Position numbers and translations under genes: made by a program. Shown here in pieces: positions 18,892 through 27,257 of a stretch of 64,000 nucleotides of DNA (its first letter is position 1; each line of letters starts with the position of its first letter). The notes under the pieces are model-generated. The model had not been told where the DNA came from. It did no database searches and saw only the letters and a program-made list of their open reading frames with translations. Source of the DNA: Methylotenera versatilis 301 (GTDB lineage: Bacteria; Pseudomonadota; Gammaproteobacteria; Burkholderiales; Methylophilaceae); the NCBI RefSeq assembly GCF_000093025.1, contig NC_014207.1, positions 2,728,001-2,792,000 of the forward strand. The letters are read 5' to 3'.

Positions 18892-19500
18892 TTGCTAAAT
18901 GAATTAATACAATCAAAAGAATTTGTTGCAGCTGTAATTGGCGGCGTTATTGCTGGATTTTTCAGCATTCTTGCTACCAAGATGGCCTTTAAACATCAAC
19001 AAGGTCAATCTGAAAATAATGAAAAAATTATTATAAGTAGCCTTTTGCAAGCCATCCATGATGAACTCGAAACTGTTTATGAGCGCTATCAGGTAACAAT
19101 GGGAGCAAGGCTTGAGTCAATACGCGAAAATGAGCCTTTAAACTTTTACTATCCGTTAGTTAGCGATTTTTTCTCAGTCTATAACGGCAATACTTTTCTT
19201 ATTGGGCGCATTAATGATAATGACCTAAGAAAACAAATCATTAAAACCTATACTTTATCAAAAGGTATGGTTGACTCATTCAGATTGAACAACGACCTTG
19301 TGCATAAATTTGAATACGCAAATAAACTTTATGAAGAAACTAAACAAGAAGTTCATAAACAACATGCTATTGCACATTACAACTCACTTATTTCTTATGC
19401 TGCCACGTTAAAACAAGGTCATGGTGCTTTAAAAAGCGAGATTTTTGCCTTGCTTCGGACCTTGAGAAAAAATGGAGTTTTGAGTGAACTTGCAAAATAA
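18892..19500 (+). CDS. membrane-anchored hypothetical protein (TTG start)
   Basis: This 202-aa protein starts at TTG 18892 with AGGGG 8 nt upstream. Residues about 10-33 form one hydrophobic helix (FVAAVIGGVIAGFFSILATKMAF). The rest is a charged, mostly helical cytoplasmic domain with conserved-looking aromatic patches (NFYYPLVSDFFSVYNGN) and a second helical half. I do not recognise the family. It starts 27 bp after folB but looks more AT-rich than its neighbours and is followed by repeat-rich noncoding DNA, which suggests recent acquisition. The N-terminal anchor plus helical domain architecture is seen in several accessory and defence proteins, but nothing more specific can be said. Confidence 0.65.
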   Translation: MLNELIQSKEFVAAVIGGVIAGFFSILATKMAFKHQQGQSENNEKIIISSLLQAIHDELETVYERYQVTMGARLESIRENEPLNFYYPLVSDFFSVYNGNTFLIGRINDNDLRKQIIKTYTLSKGMVDSFRLNNDLVHKFEYANKLYEETKQEVHKQHAIAHYNSLISYAATLKQGHGALKSEIFALLRTLRKNGVLSELAK

Positions 19501-20038
19501 CCGCCCCTTAAACCATGCCGAGCAACGGAAGCATAAAGGAAGCTTTCAGCAAGCGGCTGTTTGAGCGTAGCGAGTTTTCATGTCAGAACAATTGCTTCAG
19601 CAATTCGTGATGACGGGGATGACCTTTACGGTTACCGATTGCTGCCTTTATGTTGAGTAGCGCAGGGAAGCCGTAAGGCAGTGGTGTTGGGGTGCCGTTT
19701 TGGCTCCGGCCGCCACTAAAGTGGCTTAACCTAAAGGTTAGCCTACACCGCAACTTCGTTGTCTTTGGTTACTTTCTTTTCAGGCTGTTAAAAGAAAGTG
19801 ACTAGCTGCCGGGCTACCCCCGACGTGGTTCAATAACCTACACAGCTAAAAGACACTAGATTCCGACTTTCGCACCACAAGGGTACTCCGATTTGCTAAG
19901 CGCTAAAGCGCTTGCAAAGTCGTATGTCGGTATGACAAGTCAAAATGGATTCCCGCCTACGCGGGAATGACGGTTTAAAACACTTACCCTGCAAGCCAAT
20001 ATCCACAGGCATCCCAGAGCATCGCGTTTAAAAACAAA
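19501..20038. repeat. hairpin-rich noncoding repeat region
   Basis: There is no gene in these 538 bp. It holds a series of inverted repeats: GCCAC/GTGGC (19712-19725), GGCTTAACC/GGTTAGCC (19723-19743), ACTTTCTTTT/AAAAGAAAGT (19771-19780 and 19790-19799), and a 20-bp palindromic unit ATTCCCGC...GCGGGAAT (19949-19968). The last has the form of the dRS3-like ATTCCC-N8-GGGAAT repeats known from Neisseria and other Betaproteobacteria. The text around 19740-19830 resembles a dispersed element I associate with other proteobacterial genomes, but that is memory and was not searched. Confidence 0.6.
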
Positions 20039-20947
20039 TCAACCCCTCGGATGATGCTTATGATGCAATTGCTTCAAACGCTCCCGCGCCACGTGCGTAT
20101 AAATCTGCGTAGTTGAAATATCCGAATGCCCGAGTAACATCTGGACCACCCGCAAATCCGCTCCATGATTCAACAAATGCGTAGCAAACGCATGACGCAA
20201 CACATGCGGCGACATATGCTTGTTAATACCAGCTAGCAACGCATAACGCTTAATCAAATACCAAAAAGCCTGGCGCGTCATCGCCTCGCCTCTATTAGTG
20301 ACAAACAGCGCATCGCATAAACGCTTTTGTAAAATTGCCGAGCGTGCATCGCTTAAATAGCGAGAAATCCAATCAACAGCCTCCTCGCCCATAGGCACTA
20401 AGCGTGTTTTACTGCCCTTACCTGTAATTCGCACAACGCCGTCACTCACGCTGACTTCTGTGACCTTGACACCCACTAACTCAGATACACGCAATCCACA
20501 GGCGTAGAGCAGCTCTAGCATCGCTCTGTCGCGCAACCCTGCTGCTTCTACTATGTTAGGCGCATTGAGCAAGGCAATGACCTCTTCTTCATTCAAACTT
20601 TTAGGCAGGCTGCGCGGTAATTTCGGCGATTGAATTTGAATGGTCGGGTCTAGGCTGATTTTGTTATCCCGCATTAAATAGCGATAAAATCTGCGCATAC
20701 TTGCAATCAATCGACTAATACTACGCGGCTGACTTTGTGGAAATTTCACCGCGAGATATTGCTGAATATCCGCTTGGTCTACTGTGAGTAATTGCTTATT
20801 TTGTGGTGTGAGCCAATAGGCAAATGAGGTTAAATCTAGGCGATAACTTTCTAGCGTGTTTTTAGACAAACCATCTTCTAGCCATAAATGGTCAATGAAG
20901 GTATCAAGCTCTGCCAAATCTTGCGGCGAGAGCGTGCGCTCACTCAT
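20039..20947 (-). CDS. xerD: site-specific tyrosine recombinase XerD
   Basis: This 302-aa tyrosine recombinase resolves chromosome dimers with XerC at dif. The N-terminal core-binding domain (FIDHLWLEDGLSKNTLESYRLDL) is followed by a catalytic domain with Arg in CGLRVSELV, the Lys region GKGSKTR, H-x-x-R in HVLRHAFATHLL, His in LLGHSDI and the nucleophile Tyr in TQIYTHV. I chose ATG 20947 (AAGG upstream) over an in-frame ATG at 20971; it overlaps ogt by 8 bp. Length matches XerD (about 298 aa). XerC/D assignment rests on the MLLGHSDISTTQIYTHV block and genomic habit. Confidence 0.92.
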   Translation of the reverse strand: MSERTLSPQDLAELDTFIDHLWLEDGLSKNTLESYRLDLTSFAYWLTPQNKQLLTVDQADIQQYLAVKFPQSQPRSISRLIASMRRFYRYLMRDNKISLDPTIQIQSPKLPRSLPKSLNEEEVIALLNAPNIVEAAGLRDRAMLELLYACGLRVSELVGVKVTEVSVSDGVVRITGKGSKTRLVPMGEEAVDWISRYLSDARSAILQKRLCDALFVTNRGEAMTRQAFWYLIKRYALLAGINKHMSPHVLRHAFATHLLNHGADLRVVQMLLGHSDISTTQIYTHVARERLKQLHHKHHPRG

Positions 20948-21446
20948 GCGTATAGCCTTGCACACCTTCATGCGCTAATAGCCAGCGTTTAATGACCAAA
21001 CCATTTTCTTTACCTTGCATAAATCCGCCTATGCCATTTTGCGCAACGACGCGATGGCATGGAATGATAAGAGGGATATTGTTTGCCCCACAGGCATTTG
21101 CCACAGCACGAGGCCCTGAACCGATTTGGCTGGCAATCTGCCCATAGGTTGCAACTTGCCCTAACGGAATGGCGGCAATGGCCTGCCAAACGCGTTGCTG
21201 AAAAGCTGTGCCGTGTTGATGATGAAGCAATGTATGAAATTGAGTATTAGGCTGCTGTAGATATTGATGTATCTGCTCATAAGTTTGCTTGATGATCGCA
21301 TTGTTTATCATGGCTGGGTGATAAAACTGCAGATTTTCTTGTGATGGAGATTCCAGCAACAAATCTATCCCGAGTTGATTGCCTTGCATGGCAATGGCTA
21401 CCACACCAAAAGGTGCATCAATGAGAGCTTCGTACTGAGTAATCAT
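20940..21446 (-). CDS. ogt: methylated-DNA-[protein]-cysteine S-methyltransferase
   Basis: This 168-aa suicide repair protein takes methyl groups from O6-methylguanine. The active-site IIPCHRVV with the acceptor Cys is near residue 130, preceded by the DNA-binding helix VATYGQIASQIGSGPRAVANACGANN. The N-terminal domain is short and lacks the Ada zinc cysteines, so it is an Ogt-type enzyme. Its stop overlaps the start of xerD, suggesting coupled translation. Confidence 0.93.
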   Translation of the reverse strand: MITQYEALIDAPFGVVAIAMQGNQLGIDLLLESPSQENLQFYHPAMINNAIIKQTYEQIHQYLQQPNTQFHTLLHHQHGTAFQQRVWQAIAAIPLGQVATYGQIASQIGSGPRAVANACGANNIPLIIPCHRVVAQNGIGGFMQGKENGLVIKRWLLAHEGVQGYTHE

Positions 21447-21540
21447 CGTGTTATGTTAAACCAATACGGGGCAGATGCAAACGAAAAGTCATGGGCGTAA
21501 ATTATAGACATAAAACTTATAGATATAAAAACATAGTCGT

Positions 21541-21575
21541 AAAAAAACCCAAAAGCCTTTCGACGTTTGGGTTTT
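21541..21575 (-). terminator. intrinsic terminator of the rpsP-rimM-trmD-rplS operon
   Basis: The minus strand has AAACCCAAA (from 21574) pairing with TTTGGGTTT (to 21545) around a 12-nt loop, followed by a run of T. It lies 27 bp after the rplS stop. Confidence 0.85.
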
Positions 21576-21601
21576 TGCTATTCAGCAACAAAGGCTTAGA
21601 T

Positions 21602-21997
21602 TTAAGCTTTTGCTTCTGGAGCCATCACTTCTTTTTCACGTGTGAATAATTTTTCTTTAATACGTGCTGATTTACCTGAACGCTCACGTAGGTAGTAAAG
21701 TTTCGCACGGCGAACATCACCACGACGTTTAACTTCAATACTAGCGATTAGCGGTGAGTAAGTTTGGAATGTACGCTCAACACCTTCACCAGAGGAGATT
21801 TTACGTACGATGAATGATGAGTTCAAACCACGGTTACGTTTAGCAATCACAACGCCTTCGTATGACTGTACACGTTTACGTGTACCTTCAACTACGTTCA
21901 CGCCAACTACTACAGTGTCGCCTGGTGCGAAAGATGGAATGGTTTTGCCTAAACGGGCAATTTCTTCCTCTTCCAACATTTTAATAATATCTGCCAT
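21602..21997 (-). CDS. rplS: 50S ribosomal protein L19
   Basis: This 131-aa protein is L19 over its whole length: [38 protein letters not shown] and the C-terminal [21 protein letters not shown]. It ends with a short extra tail ([14 protein letters not shown]). L19 lies at the 30S-50S interface. It is the last gene of rpsP-rimM-trmD-rplS, 70 bp after trmD and directly before a terminator. Confidence 0.97.
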   Translation of the reverse strand: MADIIKMLEEEEIARLGKTIPSFAPGDTVVVGVNVVEGTRKRVQSYEGVVIAKRNRGLNSSFIVRKISSGEGVERTFQTYSPLIASIEVKRRGDVRRAKLYYLRERSGKSARIKEKLFTREKEVMAPEAKA

Positions 21998-22067
21998 TTT
22001 ATTTACCCCTTACGGGTTCCTTTTAATTATGAAGATGCTTGTTCCTGCGCCTAAACTTAATACCAAG

Positions 22068-22814
22068 TTACTCGGTTTCAAGTTCTTTGAGCAGCCGTGC
22101 TTCTTCTTTCGTCAACGGCCTTGCGGCCAATAAATCGGGACGTTGATCCCGAGTTCTTTTCAGCGACATTTTCAAACGCCACTGCTTAATCTTTGCATGA
22201 TTACCTGAGGTTAAAACTTCAGGCACCTTCACACCTTTATATTCTTCTGGCCTAGTGTAGTGCGGGCAATCTAACAAGCCATCGACAAATGAATCTTCAA
22301 TGGCAGAATCACTATCACCCAAAGCATCTGGCAACTGCCGCACTATTGCGTCAATTAAAGTCATTGCGGGCAACTCACCGCCACTTAACACATAATCGCC
22401 AATGGAGATTTCCTCATCCACATGTGCATCTATCAATCGCTGGTCTACACCTTCATAACGACTGGCTAACAACACTACACCTTGTTTCTTGCTCAGCTGC
22501 ATGACTTTTTCATGCGTCAGCGGTTTACCCGCCGGTGAAAGATGAATCACCCAACTTTCGATATTCTTTTCAGCTTGACTTAATTTTGCTGAACCAATGG
22601 CTTGCTCTAACGGCTCAACCAGCATCACCATACCTGGGCCGCCGCCATAAGGCCTATCGTCTACTGTTTTATGATTATCCGTAGTGAAATCACGTGGATT
22701 CCAAAACTGTACATCATAAATATTCTGCTGTAACGCTCTACTGGTAATGCCATATTTTGTAATGGCATCAAACATTTCAGGAAACAGCGTTATGACGTCA
22801 AATTTAAACGCCAT
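22068..22814 (-). CDS. trmD: tRNA (guanine-37-N1)-methyltransferase TrmD
   Basis: This 248-aa SPOUT methyltransferase forms m1G37 in tRNA. It has [13 protein letters not shown] at the N-terminus, [13 protein letters not shown] (about residue 50) and the knotted cofactor-binding site [20 protein letters not shown] (about residue 132), plus the C-terminal tRNA-binding helices. The ATG at 22814 is preferred over a TTG two codons upstream. It follows rimM by 21 bp. Confidence 0.96.
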   Translation of the reverse strand: MAFKFDVITLFPEMFDAITKYGITSRALQQNIYDVQFWNPRDFTTDNHKTVDDRPYGGGPGMVMLVEPLEQAIGSAKLSQAEKNIESWVIHLSPAGKPLTHEKVMQLSKKQGVVLLASRYEGVDQRLIDAHVDEEISIGDYVLSGGELPAMTLIDAIVRQLPDALGDSDSAIEDSFVDGLLDCPHYTRPEEYKGVKVPEVLTSGNHAKIKQWRLKMSLKRTRDQRPDLLAARPLTKEEARLLKELETE

Positions 22815-22835
22815 AATCAAACTTGAACGGCATGA

Positions 22836-23423
22836 TTAGAAATCTGCATCCCAATCCACCAACATCGTTTTTGCAGCTAAATCAACTTCAAGGACTACAT
22901 CGTCAATAAACGGTATTAATCTCTCTTGCGGTTTTTCTTTAGCTACAGCCTTAACTGTTGAATCTTCTGACTGAATGACGTCTGCTCTTACGGCAATCAC
23001 ATCATTTGCACCAGTTTCAAATACATCGACTATTAAGCCAAAATCAACGTCTTGTTTGTTCTTAACGCGTAAACCAATCAAGTCTGACCAGTAATACTCA
23101 TTTTCTTCAGCTTCAGGTAATTGTTCTCTTGGCACTGCGATTTGCTTACCCTTGCAAGCAAGCGCAGCATCGCGGTCATCTATGCCTTTTAGCTTAACGA
23201 CAAGTACATCGTTGTGAGTTTTGGCGGTTTCAACCACCATTTCACGCCAATCGTCGCCTTTGCCTAGCCACCAAGTATCGTAATCAAATAGGCCATCAAA
23301 CGCTTCGGTATCTGGCACAATTTTTAGCCAGCCAAAAACGCCGTAGGGCGCAACTATGCGCCCCATGACTACCATACTACTGCTTGTTTGCTGTGTATTT
23401 GCCAAAATCTTAGTGGCTGCCAA
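22836..23423 (-). CDS. rimM: ribosome maturation factor RimM
   Basis: RimM helps 30S head assembly and binds S19. The N-terminal barrel domain is seen at VMGRIVAPYGVFGWLKIVP and the C-terminal PRC-barrel at YYWSDLIGLRVKNKQDVDFG with RLIPFIDDVVLEVDL near the end. The listed start is a TTG at 23423; an in-frame ATG at 23375 (MVVMGR) would match the usual RimM N-terminus better but has no clear ribosome binding site, so the first 16 residues are doubtful. It is 56 bp after rpsP. Confidence 0.92.
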   Translation of the reverse strand: MAATKILANTQQTSSSMVVMGRIVAPYGVFGWLKIVPDTEAFDGLFDYDTWWLGKGDDWREMVVETAKTHNDVLVVKLKGIDDRDAALACKGKQIAVPREQLPEAEENEYYWSDLIGLRVKNKQDVDFGLIVDVFETGANDVIAVRADVIQSEDSTVKAVAKEKPQERLIPFIDDVVLEVDLAAKTMLVDWDADF

Positions 23424-23441
23424 AATTACTTACAGACTGAG

Positions 23442-23477
23442 TCATTCGCTCGGTGACACACATCACCTGAGCGATGA
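23442..23477 (-). other. imperfect hairpin in the rpsP-rimM gap
   Basis: TCATTCGCTCGGTGA and TCACCTGAGCGATGA form a long imperfect stem around CACACA in the short gap between rpsP and rimM. There is no T run, so it is more likely an RNA processing or stability element than a terminator. Confidence 0.4.
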
Positions 23478-23479
23478 TA

Positions 23480-23959
23480 TTAAGCGTCTGCAGCTGGTGT
23501 TTCAGCTACGTCTGCAGCTGCTTCAACTGGAGCAGCGGCAGCTTCGGCCTCAGCAGCTTTTGCTGCGGCTGCAGCTTCAGCGGCTTTAGCATCTGCTTCA
23601 GCTTTAGCAGCATCTGCAGCAGCTTTTAATTTTGCAGCTTCAGCAGCAGCAATTTTTGCTTTAACAGCATCAGCTTTAGCAGCGTCTTTTGCTTTAGCAG
23701 CAATAGCGTACTCTGGGCCTTTAGCGTGAAATTTAACCAAACGTGCCACTGTATCAGACAGTTGTGCACCTTGACCTTGCCAAAATGTAACACGCTCTTG
23801 ATCTACACGAAGCGCTTCTGCACCAGCTTTTGCTGATGGGTTGTAAAAACCAACACGCTCGATAAAGCGGCCATCACGACGATTGCGTGAATCTGCCACT
23901 ACCACGTTGTAGAAAGGAGTTTTTTTCGCGCCACCACGAGCTAAACGAATAATAACCAT
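23480..23959 (-). CDS. rpsP: 30S ribosomal protein S16 with Ala-rich C-terminal extension
   Basis: Residues 1-80 are a complete S16: [34 protein letters not shown] and the [10 protein letters not shown] segment. The remaining about 80 residues are almost only Ala, Lys, Glu and Asp ([15 protein letters not shown]...), ending [17 protein letters not shown]16 is normally 80-90 aa, so the protein is about doubled. It is the first gene of rpsP-rimM-trmD-rplS. The tail is in frame without any stop, and I see no sign of a frameshift. Confidence 0.95.
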   Translation of the reverse strand: MVIIRLARGGAKKTPFYNVVVADSRNRRDGRFIERVGFYNPSAKAGAEALRVDQERVTFWQGQGAQLSDTVARLVKFHAKGPEYAIAAKAKDAAKADAVKAKIAAAEAAKLKAAADAAKAEADAKAAEAAAAAKAAEAEAAAAPVEAAADVAETPAADA

Positions 23960-24122
23960 AATCTTTGTTCTCTTTTAGAAAATTTTAAAGCAGAAAGGCG
24001 CGGATTTTACGTTATTAATGATGGGTTTGGCAAGTAGTTTGTGCATTAATCCCATAATTAATCTTTGAGTAAAATCTATCGTTTTAAAACTGCGCTGCTT
24101 ATACACGGTCTTAACGCCTAGT

Positions 24123-24815
24123 TTAAACGTGTTTTTTATATCGTGTCGGGTCTGCCAAGCCTGCTGCTGCAAAACCTTCCCGTCTTAAACGGCATGAGTC
24201 ACACAATCCACATGCCTCGCCGTGGCTGTCTGCTTGATAGCAAGAAACAGTCATCGCATAATCCACACCAAGCTCAGTACCTAGCGTGACTATTTGTGCT
24301 TTTGTCATATCAATCAATGGTGCATGAATAGTAATTGCATGACCTTCCACCGCGCTCTTAGTCGCTAGATTCGCCATGGCTTGAAATGCTTTGACATATT
24401 CGCCGCGGCAATCAGGATAACCTGAGTAGTCGAGTGCATTCACCCCGATAAAAATATCCTGACTTTTTAACACTTCTGCCCATGCTAAAGCTAAAGACAA
24501 CATAATAGTGTTTCGCGCGGGCACGTATGTGATTGGTATGCCAGCAGTTTCGCTTTCTGGCACCGCAATCGCATCATCGGTTAATGCAGACCCGCCAAAT
24601 AAAGATAAATCTAAATTCGCGGTTTTATGTGCTGCTGCGCCCATAACATTGGCAACGTTTTTAGCTGCATGCAATTCAGCAATATGGCGCTGATGATAAT
24701 CTAAGCTTAAGCAATAGCAATCAAAACCTTGAGATTTGGCAATCGCAAGACAGGTAGCGGAATCTAACCCGCCAGAAAGAAGTACGACTGCATTCTTTTT
24801 TGTTTTATTTTCCAT
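24123..24815 (-). CDS. queC: 7-cyano-7-deazaguanine synthase QueC
   Basis: This protein of 230 aa converts CDG to preQ0 in queuosine synthesis, using ATP and ammonia. The PP-loop [14 protein letters not shown] is near the N-terminus and the zinc-binding cysteines are at the C-terminus ([25 protein letters not shown]). I place the start at ATG 24815 (GGA 8 nt upstream), which gives the usual QueC length; in-frame ATGs at 24827 and 24866 are possible, the last overlapping queE. It follows queE closely and is cotranscribed with it. Confidence 0.93.
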   Translation of the reverse strand: MENKTKKNAVVLLSGGLDSATCLAIAKSQGFDCYCLSLDYHQRHIAELHAAKNVANVMGAAAHKTANLDLSLFGGSALTDDAIAVPESETAGIPITYVPARNTIMLSLALAWAEVLKSQDIFIGVNALDYSGYPDCRGEYVKAFQAMANLATKSAVEGHAITIHAPLIDMTKAQIVTLGTELGVDYAMTVSCYQADSHGEACGLCDSCRLRREGFAAAGLADPTRYKKHV

Positions 24816-24841
24816 ATTTGAATCCATACCGAAACTACAAC

Positions 24842-25480
24842 CTAAACCCCAGGCTTTTCGCCCCATAATATTTTATGCAATTGTACTTGCATACGCACAG
24901 GTAATTTATCCGCCAGTACCCATTCTGCTAGGTCGGTAGGACTCACTTGACTATAGACTGGCGAGAATAACACGGGACATTTTTCGGCAATTTTATGCGT
25001 ACTTAATAAATCTCTCGCCCATTGGTAATCTTCTCGACTACACAGTACAAACTTCACTTCATCTGAGCTTTTCAAATGGTCTAAATTGCTCCAGACGTTA
25101 TTTTTTAGCTCGCCTGAATCTGGTGTTTTGACATCTAATATTACAGAAACACGTTTATCTACTGGGCTAATATCAATCGCGCCGCCTGTTTCTAACGATA
25201 CGCTGTAGCCTGCATCACATAAATCTTTTAACAAGAAATGGCAATCTTTTTGCGCGAGCGGCTCACCACCTGTCACAGTGACGTATTTTGTGCCAAATTC
25301 AGCAACCTTAGCCAAAATATCAGCAATCTCAATATTACTGCCGCCACTAAATGCATAAGCGGTATCGCAATACACACAGCGCATTGGGCAGCCTGTTAAG
25401 CGCACAAATACTGTGGGCAATCCTACGCGTGAGGACTCGCCTTGTATTGAGTAGAAGATTTCGTGGACTTTGAGTTTCAT
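24842..25480 (-). CDS. queE: 7-carboxy-7-deazaguanine synthase QueE
   Basis: This 212-aa radical SAM enzyme makes CDG in queuosine synthesis. It has [10 protein letters not shown] at the N-terminus and the CX3CX2C cluster motif CPMRCVYC near residue 31, followed by DTAYAF and VTGGEPLAQ. It is the short QueE form that still has the CX3CX2C motif. queC lies 26 bp downstream. Confidence 0.94.
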   Translation of the reverse strand: MKLKVHEIFYSIQGESSRVGLPTVFVRLTGCPMRCVYCDTAYAFSGGSNIEIADILAKVAEFGTKYVTVTGGEPLAQKDCHFLLKDLCDAGYSVSLETGGAIDISPVDKRVSVILDVKTPDSGELKNNVWSNLDHLKSSDEVKFVLCSREDYQWARDLLSTHKIAEKCPVLFSPVYSQVSPTDLAEWVLADKLPVRMQVQLHKILWGEKPGV

Positions 25481-25513
25481 TAAATGCTTAATATGCCAGA
25501 GAACTGATTGTAT

Positions 25514-25544
25514 AAAAAAATAGCGCCAACTTGAATTGGCGCCA
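25514..25544 (-). terminator. intrinsic terminator after cpoB (end of Tol-Pal operon)
   Basis: TGGCGCCAA (from 25544) pairs with TTGGCGCTA (to 25521) over 9 bp with one G-U pair, loop TTCAAG, followed by TTTTTTT on the minus strand. Confidence 0.85.
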
Positions 25545-25647
25545 TTGTAACTTAAATATGGATTTACTTAAATTGAGCTAAGCTAATGTTTTAGCAATAG
25601 AACTTATTTCAATAGCCGCCAATTAAATACCATTAACTAAATACAAG

Positions 25648-26496
25648 TTACTTAATCGCCTCTAATGCTTTCAATCGCTTTTGTGCGGTAGGCGTTACTT
25701 CGCTATTCGGAAACTGAGCAATTAAATCGCGCAAAGTTTTTTTCGCACCCGGCACTAAGCCTAATTGAATTTGACTATTCGCCATATTCAACATCGCATC
25801 TGGCACTTTCGGGCTTTCTGGGTGCAAATCTATTACTTTCTGTTGCGTGGCAATGGCTGACTTATAGTTTTTTAATGCAAATTGTGAATAGCCTAAACCG
25901 TAAGTCGCCTCTGCAGCCAGCGTACTATTTGGGTAGTCTTTTAAGAATTTATCATAAGCATTAAACGCATCTTTATGCTTGGACTCTTTGGATAGACCAT
26001 TAGCCAGCTCTAGCAATTGATACTCTTGCGTATTTTTAGCTGGTGCGGCTGCCACAACTGGGGTTGACTGTGGCGCTGACGCATCACTTGAACCCGCTGC
26101 TGCAGGAGTAGCGCCGCTTTCTAGCTTGCGCAAGCGTGCATCGGTATCGCCATACAAATCTTTTTGTCGTTGCTGAGTCGCATCGACATTATGATTGGCC
26201 ACTTCCAAATCACCTTTAAGCCTTGCTACTTCTTGCTTAAGCGACTCGATCTGATTCTGCATTTCCATCAAGCCACCACCTTTAGTGATGGCTTCAATGG
26301 CTTGCAAACGCTGCTCGAAGTTCTTTTTTACATTCGCTAACTCAGTCTGATTTGCCTGATCCTGGCTATTCATTGTCGTTTCTACTTCAAGAATTTTTTT
26401 GCGCGCCTCTTTGTCATCAAACAAAGCCGCATGGCCACTTATTGCAAATAGCTGCGCAGACAATAACACACTAGCCAGTATCAGTTTCTTCATCAT
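25648..26496 (-). CDS. cpoB: cell division coordinator CpoB (YbgF, Tol-Pal associated)
   Basis: This 282-aa periplasmic protein has a signal peptide (ends about ISGHA), a coiled-coil region (MEMQNQIESLKQEVARLKGDLE, about residues 78-100), an Ala/Ser/Pro linker and three TPR repeats (YQLLELANGL, ATYGLGYSQFALKNYKSAIA, PDAMLNMANSQIQLG). CpoB coordinates Tol-Pal with peptidoglycan synthesis at the septum. Its position right after pal is the standard one. Confidence 0.93.
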   Translation of the reverse strand: MMKKLILASVLLSAQLFAISGHAALFDDKEARKKILEVETTMNSQDQANQTELANVKKNFEQRLQAIEAITKGGGLMEMQNQIESLKQEVARLKGDLEVANHNVDATQQRQKDLYGDTDARLRKLESGATPAAAGSSDASAPQSTPVVAAAPAKNTQEYQLLELANGLSKESKHKDAFNAYDKFLKDYPNSTLAAEATYGLGYSQFALKNYKSAIATQQKVIDLHPESPKVPDAMLNMANSQIQLGLVPGAKKTLRDLIAQFPNSEVTPTAQKRLKALEAIK

Positions 26497-26542
26497 ACTT
26501 TTTAAGTCCTAAATAGTTAGCTCTAAGTAAACGATTCTACAA

Positions 26543-27118
26543 TTACTCGTTTTCGTAGACCACATCTACACGACGATTTTGTTTTGAACATGCATCATCC
26601 GCACAGCCTTCTGTCGCTTTTTCTTCACCAAAGCTTACTGTTTCAATTTGTGCATCTTGCACGCCAAGTAAGTTAAGTGATTTTTTCACAGCGACTGAAC
26701 GGCGTTGACCTAATGACAAGTTGTACTCACGAGTACCGCGTTCATCGGTATTGCCTTGTAGAATTACTTTTGCTGAAGTGTGTGCTAGCAAGTATTTAGC
26801 ATGTGCCTCAATGAGCGGACGGAATTCAGCTTTAACTGCATCGCTATCAAAATCAAAATAAACATTACGTTTAGACAAAATATTGTTCGGATCTTTTAGC
26901 GGGTTATTGCCTGAATCTGTCGCATTGCCGTCAATCGCCACTTCTTTAACGGCTGAAGTATCTGCACCTGTATTTTCTGCAGGTTTAGTCACTTGCGCTG
27001 GACTTTTATCTTCCACAGTCACAGGCTTAGTGTTCATTGGTGTGCTTTTACAAGCGCTTAATACCAATGCCAGCAATAAGCTGCTTAGTAACTTGGTATT
27101 CCATGTAGATTTATTCAT
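26543..27118 (-). CDS. pal: peptidoglycan-associated lipoprotein Pal
   Basis: This 191-aa lipoprotein has lipobox LSAC with Cys23. After a disordered Thr/Pro/Asn linker comes an OmpA-like peptidoglycan-binding domain: VYFDFDSDAVK, LQGNTDERGTREYN and QNRRVDVVYE. Pal anchors the outer membrane to peptidoglycan and works with TolB. GAGGAGA lies 5 nt before the ATG. It follows tolB by 139 bp. Confidence 0.95.
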   Translation of the reverse strand: MNKSTWNTKLLSSLLLALVLSACKSTPMNTKPVTVEDKSPAQVTKPAENTGADTSAVKEVAIDGNATDSGNNPLKDPNNILSKRNVYFDFDSDAVKAEFRPLIEAHAKYLLAHTSAKVILQGNTDERGTREYNLSLGQRRSVAVKKSLNLLGVQDAQIETVSFGEEKATEGCADDACSKQNRRVDVVYENE

Positions 27119-27257
27119 ATTACTCTCCTCAAGATGTCATGCTTTATAAAATATACTTAAAATTAATACTTTTTTATTGCTACTGCTGTTACCTGTATTA
27201 CTACAATTTTTATTACCAATTACCTATTCAAATCGCCTACTATTTAATTACTGTAAA

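Noticed and set aside
19501-20038. CRISPR array
   Set aside because: The repeats are different inverted units and not regularly spaced direct repeats; there are no cas genes in the window.
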